Shown: positions 22,501 to 61,447, counted from the first letter of the stretch. The stretch: 64,000 bases of DNA from Plecoglossus altivelis (GCA_036571765.1 BROE01000012.1:15286212-15350211), one strand, 5' to 3'. Translations and numbers: made by a program. The notes: generated by a model not told the origin, from the sequence alone.

Positions 22501-24709
22501 CTAAACGAGGTATGCAATCTCCTTTCTTCTACGATAGGTTTTTGTAGTTTGTCTAATTGGTTTTAAAAGCGTCCTTAAGTGGTGAATACTGCAGTGAGAA
22601 TAAGTGGCATGTAAAATAAGTTACAAAAGCTTTAATGCATCAGTGCAGTAAAACCTTTTCAATTTCACATTTAGTGCTGCAGTATTATGATGCCATAAAT
22701 GCCCAAAAAGGCCTTCAATTAATGGAAAACAAATGGCATGAATATTTAGGTGAGTTCACACTGCTGCAATTGGTTCAGCTAAAGGCTTTTGCAATTAAAC
22801 GACCCATAGTGTTTTGTATGTGCCGTCTAACATCTCCCCCTGCCCCCCAGTGCGTCCTGACGGTGCCAAAGTTGAGTCTGATGGTCCTCTGGTTCCGCTG
22901 AATGTTTCTACTACAACTGGTAGTTCTACCCAGTTCACAGAGGAAACCACTGCCAATAACCCCACAAGCCCAGCCTACGTGAAGACCGACAACCTAACCT
23001 CTTCTGAAGCTTATGGTGCCAACGCCACAGCCGGAGATGAAGGCCAAAACGCCACCACTGGCGGCTCCGTGAATGCCACGTCCAACGATGCTTACCCCAA
23101 CGCCACAGCTAGCGTCAACGCCACAGCCGGAGATGAAGGCCAAAACGCCACCACTGGCGGCCCCGTGAATGCCACGTCCAACGATGCTTACCCCAACGCC
23201 ACAGCTAGCGTCAACGCCACAGCTGGAGACGAGGGCCAAAACGCCACCGCTGGCGGCTCTGTGAATGCCACGTCCAACGATGCTTACCCCAACGCCACAG
23301 CTAGCGTCAACGCCACAGCCGGAGACGAGGGCCAAAACGCCACCGCTGGCGGCTCTGTGAATGGCACGTCCAACGACGGCTACCCCTATGCCACAGCCAG
23401 CACCAACACCACTGCTGGCAACGATGACCCCACCAGTTCCCCTAGTTCCACAACTGGAAGCACTACCAACATCACAAGCAACCATCGTCTTGTTGGGTTA
23501 TTCAACGCAGTTGGTGCCGATCCCAGTGGTAATGTCACATCTGGTGGATGGCATTCCGTTCCTGGCAACAGCACTTTTATCACAAGTGACCGTGTGATTT
23601 GAAATCTTCAGTTATGAATAAACAACTTTTTTAACTTGATATTTTGTCTCGTATGGCTTCATCAGAAAATCTAGCAGCAGTATTCTATGACCATCCTCTT
23701 GGGTAGCCATTGGGATATTTTCATTTTTAGGCCTTTAGAAGTATTGTCTAATCAAATTATAGCTGCATGTGCCTTGCCGTCTGCAATGTCAGGTATTGAA
23801 TACACTTTACATTTTATTTCTCATTGTATTAGCGTTCAGCTGTTGGTATCTTCGAACTTTTTTGCTACTAACCTTTTAAATATGACTTCTTGGGTATCAT
23901 ATCCAGTTTAGTCTACCCAGTTTGATTTCAATTTGATGGCATGATTTTGATTTGAGTTGAACTAGTAAGTGTGGTAGCCACATGTTTGCACAAATGGCAG
24001 CTCTGTTAACCACAACTGTTGCACAACTGGCCCCAACTAAACTGCACTTTGTATCAAGAATTCTGCCTTTTTTAGGATGAAATCAGAGTAAATTGCATTT
24101 TACCTGTAACGGTTAACTGATGTCAGGCCTTTTCAGAGTTGAACAAAAGTGACGAGTATAGCTGGTCACAACAGCCCATTCACACATGCACAGGTCTCCG
24201 CGCGCTGCGAGCATCTAGTATTTTCTACTCATCTGAAGAGGGCATTGAATTAGTGAGATATTAAATTGTACGTGCCCTCCCAAGAACTCAGAATTGATCA
24301 CTTAATGTTTTCAGCTGGAGCTTACTACAAGGATTGTGATCATAATTTTCATATTGAGTTACTGAAACCACAAGAGGAAGTTTGGATATCGGCATCGATA
24401 GGTTTATTAGTACTTTAGTGGTGGAAGAATTGGGGCTCACAAAAGTGTAAATGTTCTAGTCGAATGATCTTCTATAGCGCTGTACTCAATGCTGTCTATA
24501 ATCAGCATGGCCTAAATATGCACAGATCGATTACTACCCCGCAAAAACGCTGACATGGTTTACAAGTCTTGAAATAGCTTTTAGGATCTTACCATGAACT
24601 GTGGTTGTTCGTTTATGTCTTCAGTAGGTATAGTAAGTAGAAGGATTGCTACTATTCCCAAGAGTAAGAGCGCTACCGGCAAAATGATTCGATAAATTCG
24701 CATTGCCAT
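14928..24709 (-). CDS. entpd2: Ectonucleoside triphosphate diphosphohydrolase 2 (ecto-ATPase)
   Basis: Cell-surface enzyme that hydrolyses extracellular ATP to ADP. Nine exons: 24709-24593, 20299-20182, 19316-19166, 18261-18102, 17748-17521, 17107-16841, 16508-16389, 16098-15964, 15143-14928. All phases join and give 503 residues (human about 495). Seen: N-terminal membrane helix (ILPVALLLLGIVAILLL); apyrase conserved regions DAGSSHT, GATAGMRLL, GQEEGAYGWVTVNYLLE and GALDFGGASTQI; cysteines of the ectodomain; GYGFDERSFG; and a second membrane helix ending in RQVSAEK. That tail resembles human ENTPD2 (RQVHSAK) more than ENTPD1, 3 or 8, which decides the paralogue. Intron 1 (20300-24592) is 4.3 kb and holds an opposite-strand gene plus a 0.7-kb minisatellite. 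Other introns carry paired MITE-like elements and CA tracts. An AATAAA on the minus strand at 14713-14718 lies inside the phpt1 promoter. No frame breaks were seen. Confidence 0.95.
15355..15627. mobile_element. piggyBac-like MITE, copy 1
   Basis: 273 bp with inverted ends CCCTTGTGTTCTCTTC and GAAGAGAGCACAAGGG, followed by TTAA and preceded by GTAA (one change). TTAA targets and CCC ends suggest a piggyBac-derived non-autonomous element. It lies in an entpd2 intron. Confidence 0.65.
15645..15814 (+). mobile_element. Retrotransposon 3' end, copy 2
   Basis: Second copy of the element at 8151-8320, same orientation and same TTGAAC tail. It sits 17 bases after an inverted-repeat element (15355-15627), forming a composite in the last entpd2 intron. 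Confidence 0.65.
18622..18901. mobile_element. piggyBac-like MITE, copy 2 (inverted)
   Basis: Related to 15355-15627 in opposite orientation, with gaagagaacacaagg at the right end and a decayed left end. It is interrupted by a short GT run. It sits in another entpd2 intron, so the pair could form a large inverted structure in the pre-mRNA. Confidence 0.6.
18905..19145. repeat. CA microsatellite with cttccaa-cgctggtctctg spacers
   Basis: CA runs separated by four copies of a 25-bp spacer, ending in an alternating CG run (cgcgcgcgcgcg) at about 19130-19142, directly beside the donor of entpd2 exon 19316-19166. The alternating purine-pyrimidine run is Z-DNA prone. Confidence 0.9.
20305..21035. 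repeat. 30-33-bp minisatellite in entpd2 intron 1
   Basis: About 22 copies of a unit containing ggatggacacagggttagag and gtggagggaga. It starts only a few bases upstream of the acceptor at 20299. Open frames over it are artefacts. Confidence 0.93.
21236..21565. mobile_element. Inverted-repeat element in entpd2 intron 1
   Basis: Left end ggggtcccattatcgtcca (21236-21254) is the inverse of right end tggacgataatggggcc (21547 on). Inside the right half a 46-bp unit with gacgataatagggtctgg is duplicated. This looks like a short DNA transposon. The target duplication was not resolved. Confidence 0.5.
21640..21775. repeat. Probable dispersed fish repeat (tgacccagc-rich)
   Basis: Degenerate repeats of aactacccaacactgtgg and aatgacccagcatttttt type, a pattern I have seen as a common interspersed fish repeat. 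There is only one copy here, so support is weak. Confidence 0.35.
22153..23602 (+). CDS. Secreted N-glycosylation-repeat (mucin-like) protein nested in entpd2 intron 1
   Basis: Unrecognised gene, transcribed against its host. Four exons with good splice sites and consistent phase 1: 22153-22204, 22284-22346, 22675-22749, 22851-23602; 313 residues. AATAAA follows at 23617. Residues 1 to about 20 form a signal peptide (MEGARVLTLVLTVCVLKG). Residues 20-65 are a non-repetitive, charged, helix-prone stretch (QEDVSLQRIRD, LQLMENKWHEYLG). The rest is Ser/Thr/Asn/Gly-rich: four tandem 32-residue units (96 bp each, from 23021 to 23404), then a Ser/Thr linker. I count 21 N-X-S/T sequons, four per repeat at 6-9-residue spacing. 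There is no transmembrane segment and almost no cysteine. Family known to look like this: fish egg hyosophorins (tandem N-glycosylated cortical-alveolus proteins); that is only an analogy. It could also be a structural mucin or matrix protein. Two CCAAT boxes sit about 195 bp upstream of the ATG. Confidence 0.78.
23021..23404 (+). repeat. Four in-frame 96-bp coding repeats
   Basis: Units at 23021-23116, 23117-23212, 23213-23308 and 23309-23404. The first three are almost identical at DNA level. The fourth has lost one sequon (a PNAT became PYAT) and changed another to NGT. High DNA identity implies recent expansion or gene conversion, so copy number is probably variable between individuals. 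Confidence 0.93.
23617..23622 (+). terminator. Poly(A) signal of the nested gene
   Basis: Canonical AATAAA 14 bases after the stop codon of the nested plus-strand gene, followed by a T-rich stretch. This supports a real transcript on this strand. Confidence 0.7.
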
Positions 24710-26692
24710 ATGAAGGTTTGTCTTTCAAATGACAGTTCGCAGAACGAAGACGGGGCTTCTGGTGTAGCTACCTTGAGGAGCCGCAGTTTACGACAGTTTG
24801 TATTGCAACTTCCAAGTTTAGGCTTTCTAAAGACGGCTCAGAGAAACGATCAATTATAATGCATCTTGTTTTCCATACTACGCATACTATCTCAACATTT
24901 CAGGGTGTACTAATTGAATTGAGATTCACGGCGTTCGGAGAATACTGCCTTGTTGAAATGATGGGACCGCTCTGGGTGAACATCCACGGTTACTGCTCCC
25001 TGCTCAAGAAAAATGTTTCTTTGAAAAAAAAACCTCTACCCCAGACACTGAATGTTTACTTGAAAAAAAAGAAACGGTTGGGAATTGAATCTTTTATAGG
25101 AACAGAATAAACGCCTACCTCTCCCCCACCCCCACCCCACCCCACCCCCACAGACCTACTCATACTCCTACTACTGAAAACCCACATCCTAAAGTGAAGT
25201 GCTCGCATAGGCTGCTACACCCATATGAAACGTAATCGCCTGTGAAAAGGTCGCACGCACGTACTGAAAAAATACCTGTCTGATATGCTCGAACAGACGC
25301 GTGTGAAACACATTCACACATTCAAACGAAACCCGTAAGTGTTAGTGTTATAAAAAATAACTAAGAAGCTTTGAGCTTGTAAGTGTGGGGTAAAGTTTAC
25401 TATATCCAAAAGGCAGTTCAACTATACTTGGTTTTGCAAACCGACGTTTGCACTAGCTGTTATTTCCCCTGAACATGTTTAAAAAAAAAAATAAGATCAG
25501 AAATGATGCAGACAACCTCAGACAGGAAATGTAAGTGGAGAAGACAGCTCTGCTCTATTTTTTTGGCAGACAAATCTCTTGACCTAGATCTATACCTTGG
25601 CTCACTTGTCTTGCTAACCTCGCAACAAAGTTTTTTTTTTAACTGATCAGTGATCATTACATCACTATCATGTAACATCATACATGATCATTACATCTAT
25701 ATGTGTGATTGTGTGCAATGTCTATATTCTATCTTATTCTTATTTATTTTGATCCTGATCTGTAACATTCTGTATGTGAGTGCTTTCATTCCTGTGTGCA
25801 CTGACGAGATCAATACGGTATGTCTGATTCTGAAAAGTTAAATCATATAAGATCATGTTTTGTAATGTGGCATTCACCTGTATAACTAAGACATCTTATC
25901 AAATCAGCAGAAATCTTTCCTCACTAGGCCCGTCTGCGCCTCATCCATAAAATGAGTGGAAGTGGGACCGTTTCATCTTGAGTCTCAGCGTAAGAGACGG
26001 TTGAAATACGTGAGTCTCTCGGCGAATGCGCGAGACATGAGAACACTGGTTTTAATACTTGGAACGTTCGAAGGTTGTGTTCCACACTTAAAGGTCATAC
26101 CGTTCACATGACAATTCTAGTTGACCTTTACAACATTTGCAGGTGTCCTACAGACAGGCCTATCTAATTGAAAACGCCAGATATATTCATGGACAATGTT
26201 GCCCCCTCATGGCAAATCACAGACTATAAACGTCAGAAAAAGTCAAATCGGTGTATATATTACAGCTCCTTTATTTATCTAGCAACTGACTGACCACATA
26301 TTAGAACATAACAAATAATAACAATTATCCATTGATGTAATTTTCCATTATCCCATGGTTTTAATAAATGTTAAAAGGAAGATGTGTTGAATATAACAAG
26401 ACATTTTAAAATAAAATCCTCCTACATTAATTATTGTAAAATAAACTCATCAATTTAGGAAACTAAAAGGTTTGGAGGGCCAAATATAAAATCCCTTTCG
26501 TAGCACCAGGGATGTGAAGTCAGAATGTTAAGGACAACGTCAATGAAAACCATCAAAACCTAGCTAACGTAAGTAGCGTTTACTGGCAGGTGAGAGGTAG
26601 TGCGTGCAGAGCGCTCCAGAGCAATAAGTCTCTCGTGCAGACATGTGTATTATATCTACGCGTAGACTGACTGGAAACTCGACCTTCCCCGC
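24710..26692. other. Intergenic, no gene seen
   Basis: Upstream flank of entpd2 exon 1. A C-rich run at 25,118-25,150 and AT-rich DNA. Short open frames have no family features, codon bias or splice support. The first 100 bases presumably hold the entpd2 promoter, without a clear TATA box. Confidence 0.6.
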
Positions 26693-27022
26693 TCAGTGGG
26701 GCTCTTCAATCTTAGGGAAGCCTGTGTACTCCTGCTCCCGGCACATGCGCCATACCATGATGCACTGGTAGTTCCACAGCAAGAGCAAGGCCACGACCAC
26801 GAGAGCCAACGTAACGATGGTCGCTAAGAGAAGGAACCGGAGAGAGCAGCGGAAGATGTCTTCAAGACCATCTGACTGTCTTTGTTGTCCGTCTTCCAGG
26901 CCCTCAGACTCTGATGGTGGCGAGGCGGGACGGAACCAAAGCTTCATCCAGTGGAGCGGAAAGCGATGGCCGGGTGCTTCCCGCGTATCTCCCATGTGGA
27001 TCCATGGCTCGGACTCGACCAT
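26693..27022 (-). CDS. Small single-pass membrane protein, unknown
   Basis: Open frame of 109 residues from an ATG at 27022, preceded by a plausible 3' splice site (ctgtcctcag on the minus strand, about 40 bases upstream), so an upstream 5' UTR exon is likely. Residues 1-55 are polar with PASPPSESEGLEDGQQ. Then comes a strong hydrophobic helix (FLLLATIVTLALVVVALLLL) and a short basic/aromatic tail (WNYQCIMVWRMCREQE) ending EEPH. The topology suggests a small integral membrane protein. I do not recognise the family. It lies between entpd2 and grin1, and CCAAT-type motifs sit at about 27,745 and 27,840 on its upstream side. It could be a chance ORF, but length, helix and acceptor argue for a gene. 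Confidence 0.5.
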   Translation of the reverse strand: MVESEPWIHMGDTREAPGHRFPLHWMKLWFRPASPPSESEGLEDGQQRQSDGLEDIFRCSLRFLLLATIVTLALVVVALLLLWNYQCIMVWRMCREQEYTGFPKIEEPH

Positions 27023-27996
27023 CACATGAGAGACTGGATCTATGTTTCTCAGACTGAGGACAGACTAACACTATAAAGGAGAATGCATAGGCGTACTCAC
27101 TTTACCAGTTTCGCTTCATAACTTGTGACTAGGGGCGTAGGTTTAATTATACGCTCTGAAAACGGCCCCCACCCTACCTTAACCCACGAATACATTTTTT
27201 ATTTAAGAACATCATGATTAACTCCCCCATTCACGGGTATTAGAAAATCAGTTCCAAACTCATTTGAAAACAAACCCACTCCCCCTGGATCTAACATTCA
27301 CCTGTACAAGCCATAGCTAATCTGTGTCTGAAGTGCGTTAGACAACTCACCAAAAAGCTGAAAGAAATTGACAGTTGGCAACGTGTACTAAAGGAAGCTT
27401 CTTTCCGGGAATTGTATTAGGAATTATTAGGCAATTTACTTTTAGTCTTATTGGTACCTGGCGACCGTTACTAACATGGCACAGTGGTGCAATATTCTCT
27501 CGATTCTTCCGGACAACTCTTTTGTATTGTATTTGTAAAGTATTCTTAACCAAGTCGCTACATACTATCTCCGCAGTGTCGTTAAATTTACCTTGTAATT
27601 TATTCTGAAAGAAAAATGGAGCTACCAACCCCTGTTATCTGATCTTTAATTAATCCCAACACGACTCTGAAAACAAAACAGACACTGTGCAGATAAGCCA
27701 CACCCATAGCCAAATAAACACGCGCTACCTGCGCACGAGATGTAGCATCATTGGTCCACAATGTGACGCTAATTTGTTATTGAGACAATCAGGTACATTC
27801 GATTTTGTTTTCAAACCGCACCGTCACTTTCAAGCGTTCTCATTGGTTTATGACGCGTTATGTACCCATGTAGCCTGCCTGCACGATGCAACACGTAAGG
27901 CGCCCTCAAACGTAGCCTCCACTTCAGTCACAAAGAGTGATTAACTTCCATTAAATACATAACGACATGTAGTTGCTTTGTACAATACTGTAGGTA

Positions 27997-28002
27997 TTTA
28001 TT
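27997..28002 (-). terminator. Possible distal poly(A) signal for grin1
   Basis: AATAAA on the minus strand, about 2.27 kb after the grin1 stop. The interval has no other obvious gene, so a long 3' UTR is plausible. No closer strong signal was chosen, and this is tentative. Confidence 0.25.
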
Positions 28003-28750
28003 TACAGGTAAACTTTTATAAATACGATAATTTACTTTTAAAGACTGTTAAAACTATTGTTTTGCCATCTTAATAAGAATTGAGGAGATAAAATACAAAT
28101 AACTTTGTGTATTTGTGTTCATGAATAAGATAAACTCGTGTTAGACAGAGCATATATAGGCTAATCAACTATACAAGTGTAATACAATTTCCCCAATCCC
28201 AATTTGAAATATCAGATTAAAATTTCTGTGGCTAATTTACATGGCATTCATTGTATGAACTCAACCTGTTACCAACTACCATGTTCATCAATCATAAAGC
28301 ATAGAAAAAGCAGAACCAATCCAGATAAACTGCCACCATTCACCATGCAGAGACCATAATGAGAACAGTAACCAAAGCAACGGTTCAAATTATAATGTGT
28401 TTCACATTCATGAACTAAACTATGTTTTTTTTCTACTTTTTTCCGCACACAAATGGTATCTGGTTCCCCAATATGATGCTGTAATTTATAAATTAAGCAT
28501 TCCAACCAATTATTGGGTCACTTTACAGAAAGAAAAAAAAAGAAAAGAAAATTGATTTGTATGCGACACTCGCAAAGTAGCCAACTTCAAGCAACACAGA
28601 TTTCATTTCAGCCACTCCGTACCGTACCGTAAACATGTTGTTGTTGTTTAAAAAAAAAACGAAATTCACATTGTCTTGGAAGTGTTGGTTCTGAATAGCC
28701 CGCATGCCAATCAAGCTTAGAGGGAACTATTCTTCGAACAGGACAACGCG

Positions 28751-28764
28751 TTACCACGGCAACG
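28751..28764 (+). promoter_or_regulatory. RFX X-box
   Basis: GTTACCACGGCAAC fits the RFX consensus GTNRCCNNRGYAAC at every position. It is one of four X-box-like sites between 28.7 and 31.2 kb; the others, each with one mismatch, are near 29151, 31030 and 31140. Confidence 0.45.
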
Positions 28765-30266
28765 CCTCTAGGGTCAGAGAGCATGTGTAGTGCCCTCCCA
28801 GTCAGAGAGAATGGCTGTATTTCCACGGGGCAGAACATGTTTCTCAACTCCAGTGTTTGGGAAAAGGCCAGTTTTTGCAACTAACCAAAGAGACAAGTAC
28901 GCAACTTAACAGTCCCAACCAGGACCGCAAGTTTAACTGAATTATCAAGACACTTAGCTTCCTTCATGTAAAATATCTCAAAGTCAGCAACAGGATGTTG
29001 TTTTGCTGCAACAAGAAGAGGTTTTACATGAAAGACCAAGTGCTGGTTGGGTGAAAAACTTGACCCCATGATGCAACCCTTTAGGACTGGAAATGAGAAA
29101 GACTGAGAGAGGAAGGAGGGAGTGGAATGTTCCAAGACATGGGGGGGGGGCTACCATGGCAACGACTACGGAATGGTCTCACGGGAGGCCGGACCAAACC
29201 AAAAGACCGTGCTGATCAGAGGCTGGACCAAAGAGACTGAATATCAACCATTTGCAATCCCAAACAGGCAGGATTACAGTCAGTTTCAGTGGAAAACGTT
29301 TGGCATTCAATGATTGGATCCAAGGTACTAGACGTTGGCCATTTGAGAATACACAGATAAAGTTACATCTTTGAACCAGACCGTTACAAAATGAGTGAAT
29401 GAGTTCATGGATTTCATTGGTAGTATACCTGACAAACGTGCATTTGGCAAACAATTATAAGAGACTCAAAGATTAAAATTATATTCTGTTATCAAAGCTC
29501 ACAATGTGGCAAAAACCTGCGACAGAAATCTGATTTTATGCATTTACAAAAACATGCATGTTTCATTTCCATTGCTATTGAAGCTTGGGGATTATACAGT
29601 GACACAAATCCATCCCCTTGCTAGTAAAGCTTTCTCAGCCAAAGGTTAACAAATGTAAATCAAAGAAATGAGTTAACACACTGTGTGGTTTTTAAAAAGC
29701 GCTCCTTAACGATCCCATGTTCCTACATTATCTTACTGCACATTGTCGTAGAGAAATTGATAATAGTACTTCTAGTTTCTTGATATAAGGTTAAAGTATG
29801 ATATGTAAAGCACCTGCAACTAAACTCTTTGTCCACAGAAGTAACCTAATTTAACAGATTTTCTAAAACAGGAACATTTTAAGTGTTGCTAGATATAATC
29901 AAGAAGAGGTCAAACGTCTGCTATAAGACAAAAACTAGATAATTCGAGCTTAAGTTTGCAGAGTAAAATACAGAAGATAAAGTTAAAATATCAGTAACAT
30001 AAGTGTGTGACTGCGTGTTGAGCTTGGAACACTAGAACTACCTTTAACCGTACGAGTTACATCTTTAAAAAGGTGCAAAAACAGTCATCTTGTTCTTCTA
30101 AGGAGACAGATGGTCCACATCCTCAGCAGGGCTGTAGACCTTCGCTCAAAGAGGGGAACTGGAAGATGAACTTCGTCTCCCCCAACCATCGTTCTTCCTT
30201 CCTCTCCGAAGAGCGCATCTCTCTCTTTCTCTCTCTCTCCCCCTTCTCTCTCTCTCTCTCTTCCTC

Positions 30267-57918
<27,652 letters not shown>

Positions 57919-58359
57919 CGTGTGAACGACCACACCGTACAGTGGATCCCGGTAGTTTCTCTCTCAGTTGGCGGGTCGGCTTGACCGGCTTTTCGGCGGC
58001 ACGACTCACGCTTTTATCTCGAAAGAAAAGTCAAAGCCACCGTAGCTTGCAAAGAGTAAAGATTCCTGTCAGAAGATTTATGTGCAATGCGGAGGAATGT
58101 GTAGCACAGTCATTAGGACTCCCCAACCGCTGTTTGCATAACAATGATCTAGCACTGGGTACACTAGGCTAGCTTACGTTCTCCATTGTAAATTTCCTCA
58201 ATCGCAAGATAAATAACAGTGGATTAAAAATAAATTAGACCATTTCCCGCGCTGTGTTGCGGTTCCTTTTGTGCTGTACATAAGCTCTTCGTTCCTGTGT
58301 GGGCTGGATATGCGGCTTCGCTGTGAGGTGATCACACTGACGCGAGGCTCGGCGCTGAG

Positions 58360-58381
58360 CGTGCTGTCCTTGGTGCTGACA
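58360..58381 (-). promoter_or_regulatory. RE1/NRSE-like REST site upstream of grin1
   Basis: Minus-strand TCAGCACCAAGGACAGCACG matches the RE1 consensus at both half-sites (TCAGCACC and GGACAGC) with the normal spacing. It lies about 440 bases upstream of the grin1 ATG. Mammalian GRIN1 is a known REST target, so the site fits neuronal restriction of this gene. Confidence 0.75.
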
Positions 58382-60979
58382 GCTGTGCCCGCGCGCTGTG
58401 GAGCGCGCTTCCCCTGTCTACCCTCATTCCGCGTTGGCGTGCTACTGCTGGAATAAGCATTACGTTTAATTAAAGGAAGTATATCATTAAAATGAATGGG
58501 CCCTGAGTACAGCGTCTCTGTAACAGACTAATAGGAAAATATGACGATGGGAGAATTGAATGAACTAGTTTGGATCGTTTCATTTTGAGATGCGTTGTGT
58601 TTCTGGATATATCAATATGATAGGACATATTATTGTATGTGCTCAGGCGAAGCGGCGCTCCAAAGCTTGCGTTTCAGACCTTTGAAGTCTAACCAACAGC
58701 CTCGTCATTCCAACGCGGAGGTTGAACGTGCGAGGTCTGCGGTTTCACATGCAAGCAGATGGGCTGTTCACTCGGATGGAATGGCTTTCAATTCATGTTG
58801 ACTATATCCTCACTATCCCAAACGATGAAGCGAATTACCAGACAAGTTAACAATTATTGAGCAACTCTCCCACCAAATAAAACGCAAATTATCACGCCTC
58901 CAAACCATGCGTAGTTTAGCATTTTTATTGACGCAAACCAAATTAGACTTCGACGCCAAAATCCCCCTCTCCCTACCCGGAACGGCCTATGTGAAATACA
59001 GTCAAGCACACCAATAAATTGCCCGCAAATATGGCTTTCATCCGTCAAACCGTCATGCACCTGCACTAACGTTCACAAAGACGTCAAAGCAAATACGGGG
59101 CTGCCATATTATTTGTTTTGTGTTGCCCACGCGTGAATTAGGACGTATGAAACTGGTTGATGACTCCTGTAACTCAATTTTAAATCATAGAAGCAAGTGT
59201 CCAGTGACCACAGGGGGCTCGAGATTATCTGAAGAGCCACGCGCTGTGGGGAAAAATCAACTATCCTGGTTACCAAGGAAACAGGCCCTTGTCTGTTTGA
59301 AAGTCGTACAGAGACGGGAATGCTTACAGGGTTTGGTCTATGTGACAGTTCGTTACAAAAGAACCTTTTATAGTTCAAGCCGAGAAGAAATGTGACGTCC
59401 ATTTGACTTCGAAACAATTCCCCGCATCAGACTTAAAGTCGTGTTAAAAGGTTGGCTTAATGTGAAGGAAAAGGTATTCATCTTGTGGTGAATTGACGGC
59501 TATATAAACGTCATATTGTCAAAAGCACCAAAGGTCCATCGTAATTTCACGTTTAATCTCATGTGATCGACAATCGAGTCATATTTAATTGAGGAGGAAA
59601 TAATCCTTGTTAACTGGACGTTGTCAGTGTCACATCTGAGACTTGATTTTTTGGAGAGAGAAAAAAATGTGCGTCGTAAATTAAGGCGCACAATGATGGA
59701 ATCAGTCGAGTTTGCTGAATTATTAATCATACACAGAACAGCGAGGGAACAGAGACGCCGGTGTTTCCTGAAATAGACCACATAGTTTATGGATTGGTGA
59801 ATTGCTTCATGTAGCGTGAACATTCATGAGCATCCAGAAGCATCGCCACATCCATACGTTGCGTTTGAAAATGTTAGCATTTCATATGATGCTGCCTTCC
59901 AACCAAGAGTACAATAATTGGGTACTCAAAGTGTGTGAGCTCAAATGTAGCCGGATAGTGTTATATGTGTGAAAGATATGTGTGTCTAATGAGCTCCACT
60001 TACAAAGAGCGAGAGCTAGCAACGACAAGGCCACTTGATGTACTGCGATGTGATTCTCAACACGTCAATACAGCTTGGCCAACCGGCAATGCAGCCCTTA
60101 TGTAACAATACTCACTGATAATGAGTACACACACACACACACACAAACAGATTCAGAAGTCTTACACGTGGTTACGCACACACACACACACACACACTCA
60201 CACACACACAGATAGTTCAGATATTCACACTTACACACAACCCTCTCCCTTAGACTCGCATATTCACAAGCACTTACACGCCACCCACACAGAAGAAGGT
60301 AGAGAGACATTAGAAAGAGAGAGAGGGAGGGAGAGAGAGAGGGAGGGAGGGACAGAAAGAGAGGGAGAGACAGAGAAGGAGTGAGGGAGGGAGGGAGAGA
60401 TTTATAGAGAGGAGAAAGAGGGCGAGACATAGAAAGAGAGAAGAGACAGATAGATAGAGAGAGAGAAAGAGAGGGAGGGAGTGGCAGAGAGGGAGGGAGA
60501 GAGAGAAGGAGAAAATAAGGGAGAGACAGAGAGAGAGAAGGAGAGAGAGACGGTCTCTGCATGTGTCATACTTCACTCCCACACACCTTAGCACCATAGT
60601 TCATAGCTGGTCATTGATAGCAGTCAATACTTTATTTTCACACATTACAGCATTAAATCGTATGTCCTGGAGCTCCTATGTGGAAAAGAATCCAGGGAAG
60701 GTGTGTTAACAAGGCAATTAGTCCATTTGTTGTGAAAGAGTAGCTAAAGATACGCTAACTTTACTTATGCTAAAGTACTTTACCTACACAAACACGTTGA
60801 GGGATGGGAGCCAAAACCTTTCAGCTGCTGTCAGTAAATGTTGACATGATAAATGCTTGACATCTTCCCAACAGGCGGGTGGACTAGTGCTGTTCCTGAA
60901 GAGTGTAGTTACTGGATATGTTATGGAGGTGTGGCTCTTGTTCAGGCTTACTTCTCCTTGGGCCAATGACCAAGTAAAG

Positions 60980-61191
60980 CAATGGTGTCGAACTCCAGTC
61001 CTCGAGGGCCGTCGTCCTGAAGGTTTTCAATGTTTCCCTGCTCCTGCTCACCTGATTCTAATGAATGTGTTGTTATCAAGCTCTGTGGAAGCCTGATAAC
61101 GACCCTTCATTAGAATCAGGTGTGCTGGAGCAGGAAAACATCAAAAACCTTCAGGACAGCGGCCCTCGAGGACCGGAGTTCGACACCCCTG
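60980..61191. mobile_element. hAT-like MITE, copy 2
   Basis: About 212 bp, clearly related to 11896-12117, flanked by the 8-bp direct repeat AAGTAAAG (60972-60979 and 61192-61199). It lies between grin1 exon 1 and the RING gene. Confidence 0.82.
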
Positions 61192-61244
61192 AAGTAAAGT
61201 ATTCACAATGCTGAGTACTGAACTGCTGAGGACAAGAATTCTTC

Positions 61245-61447
61245 CTTCCAGTTTCCTACCTGGTATGGAACAGGAAGCACTACCTCTCTCTACCTGGTAG
61301 GAAACAGGAAGCACTACCTCTCTCTACCTGGTAGGAAACAGGAAGCACTACCTCTCTCTACCTGGTAGGAAACAGGAAACACTACCTCTCTCTACCTGGT
61401 AGGAAACAGGAAACACTACCTCTCTCTACCTGGTAGGAAACAGGAAG
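61245..61447. repeat. 34-bp minisatellite
   Basis: Six copies of acctggtaggaaacaggaag plus cactacctctctct, between the MITE and the RING gene. Confidence 0.93.

Larger units (their letters stand above)
27023..30266. other. Upstream flank of small membrane gene and likely grin1 3' UTR
   Basis: 27.65-27.95 kb has two inverted CCAAT boxes and a possible promoter for the gene at 26.7 kb. 28.0-30.27 kb is unique, fairly AT-rich sequence consistent with a long grin1 3' UTR, plus two X-box-like sites. No coding exon seen. Confidence 0.45.
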
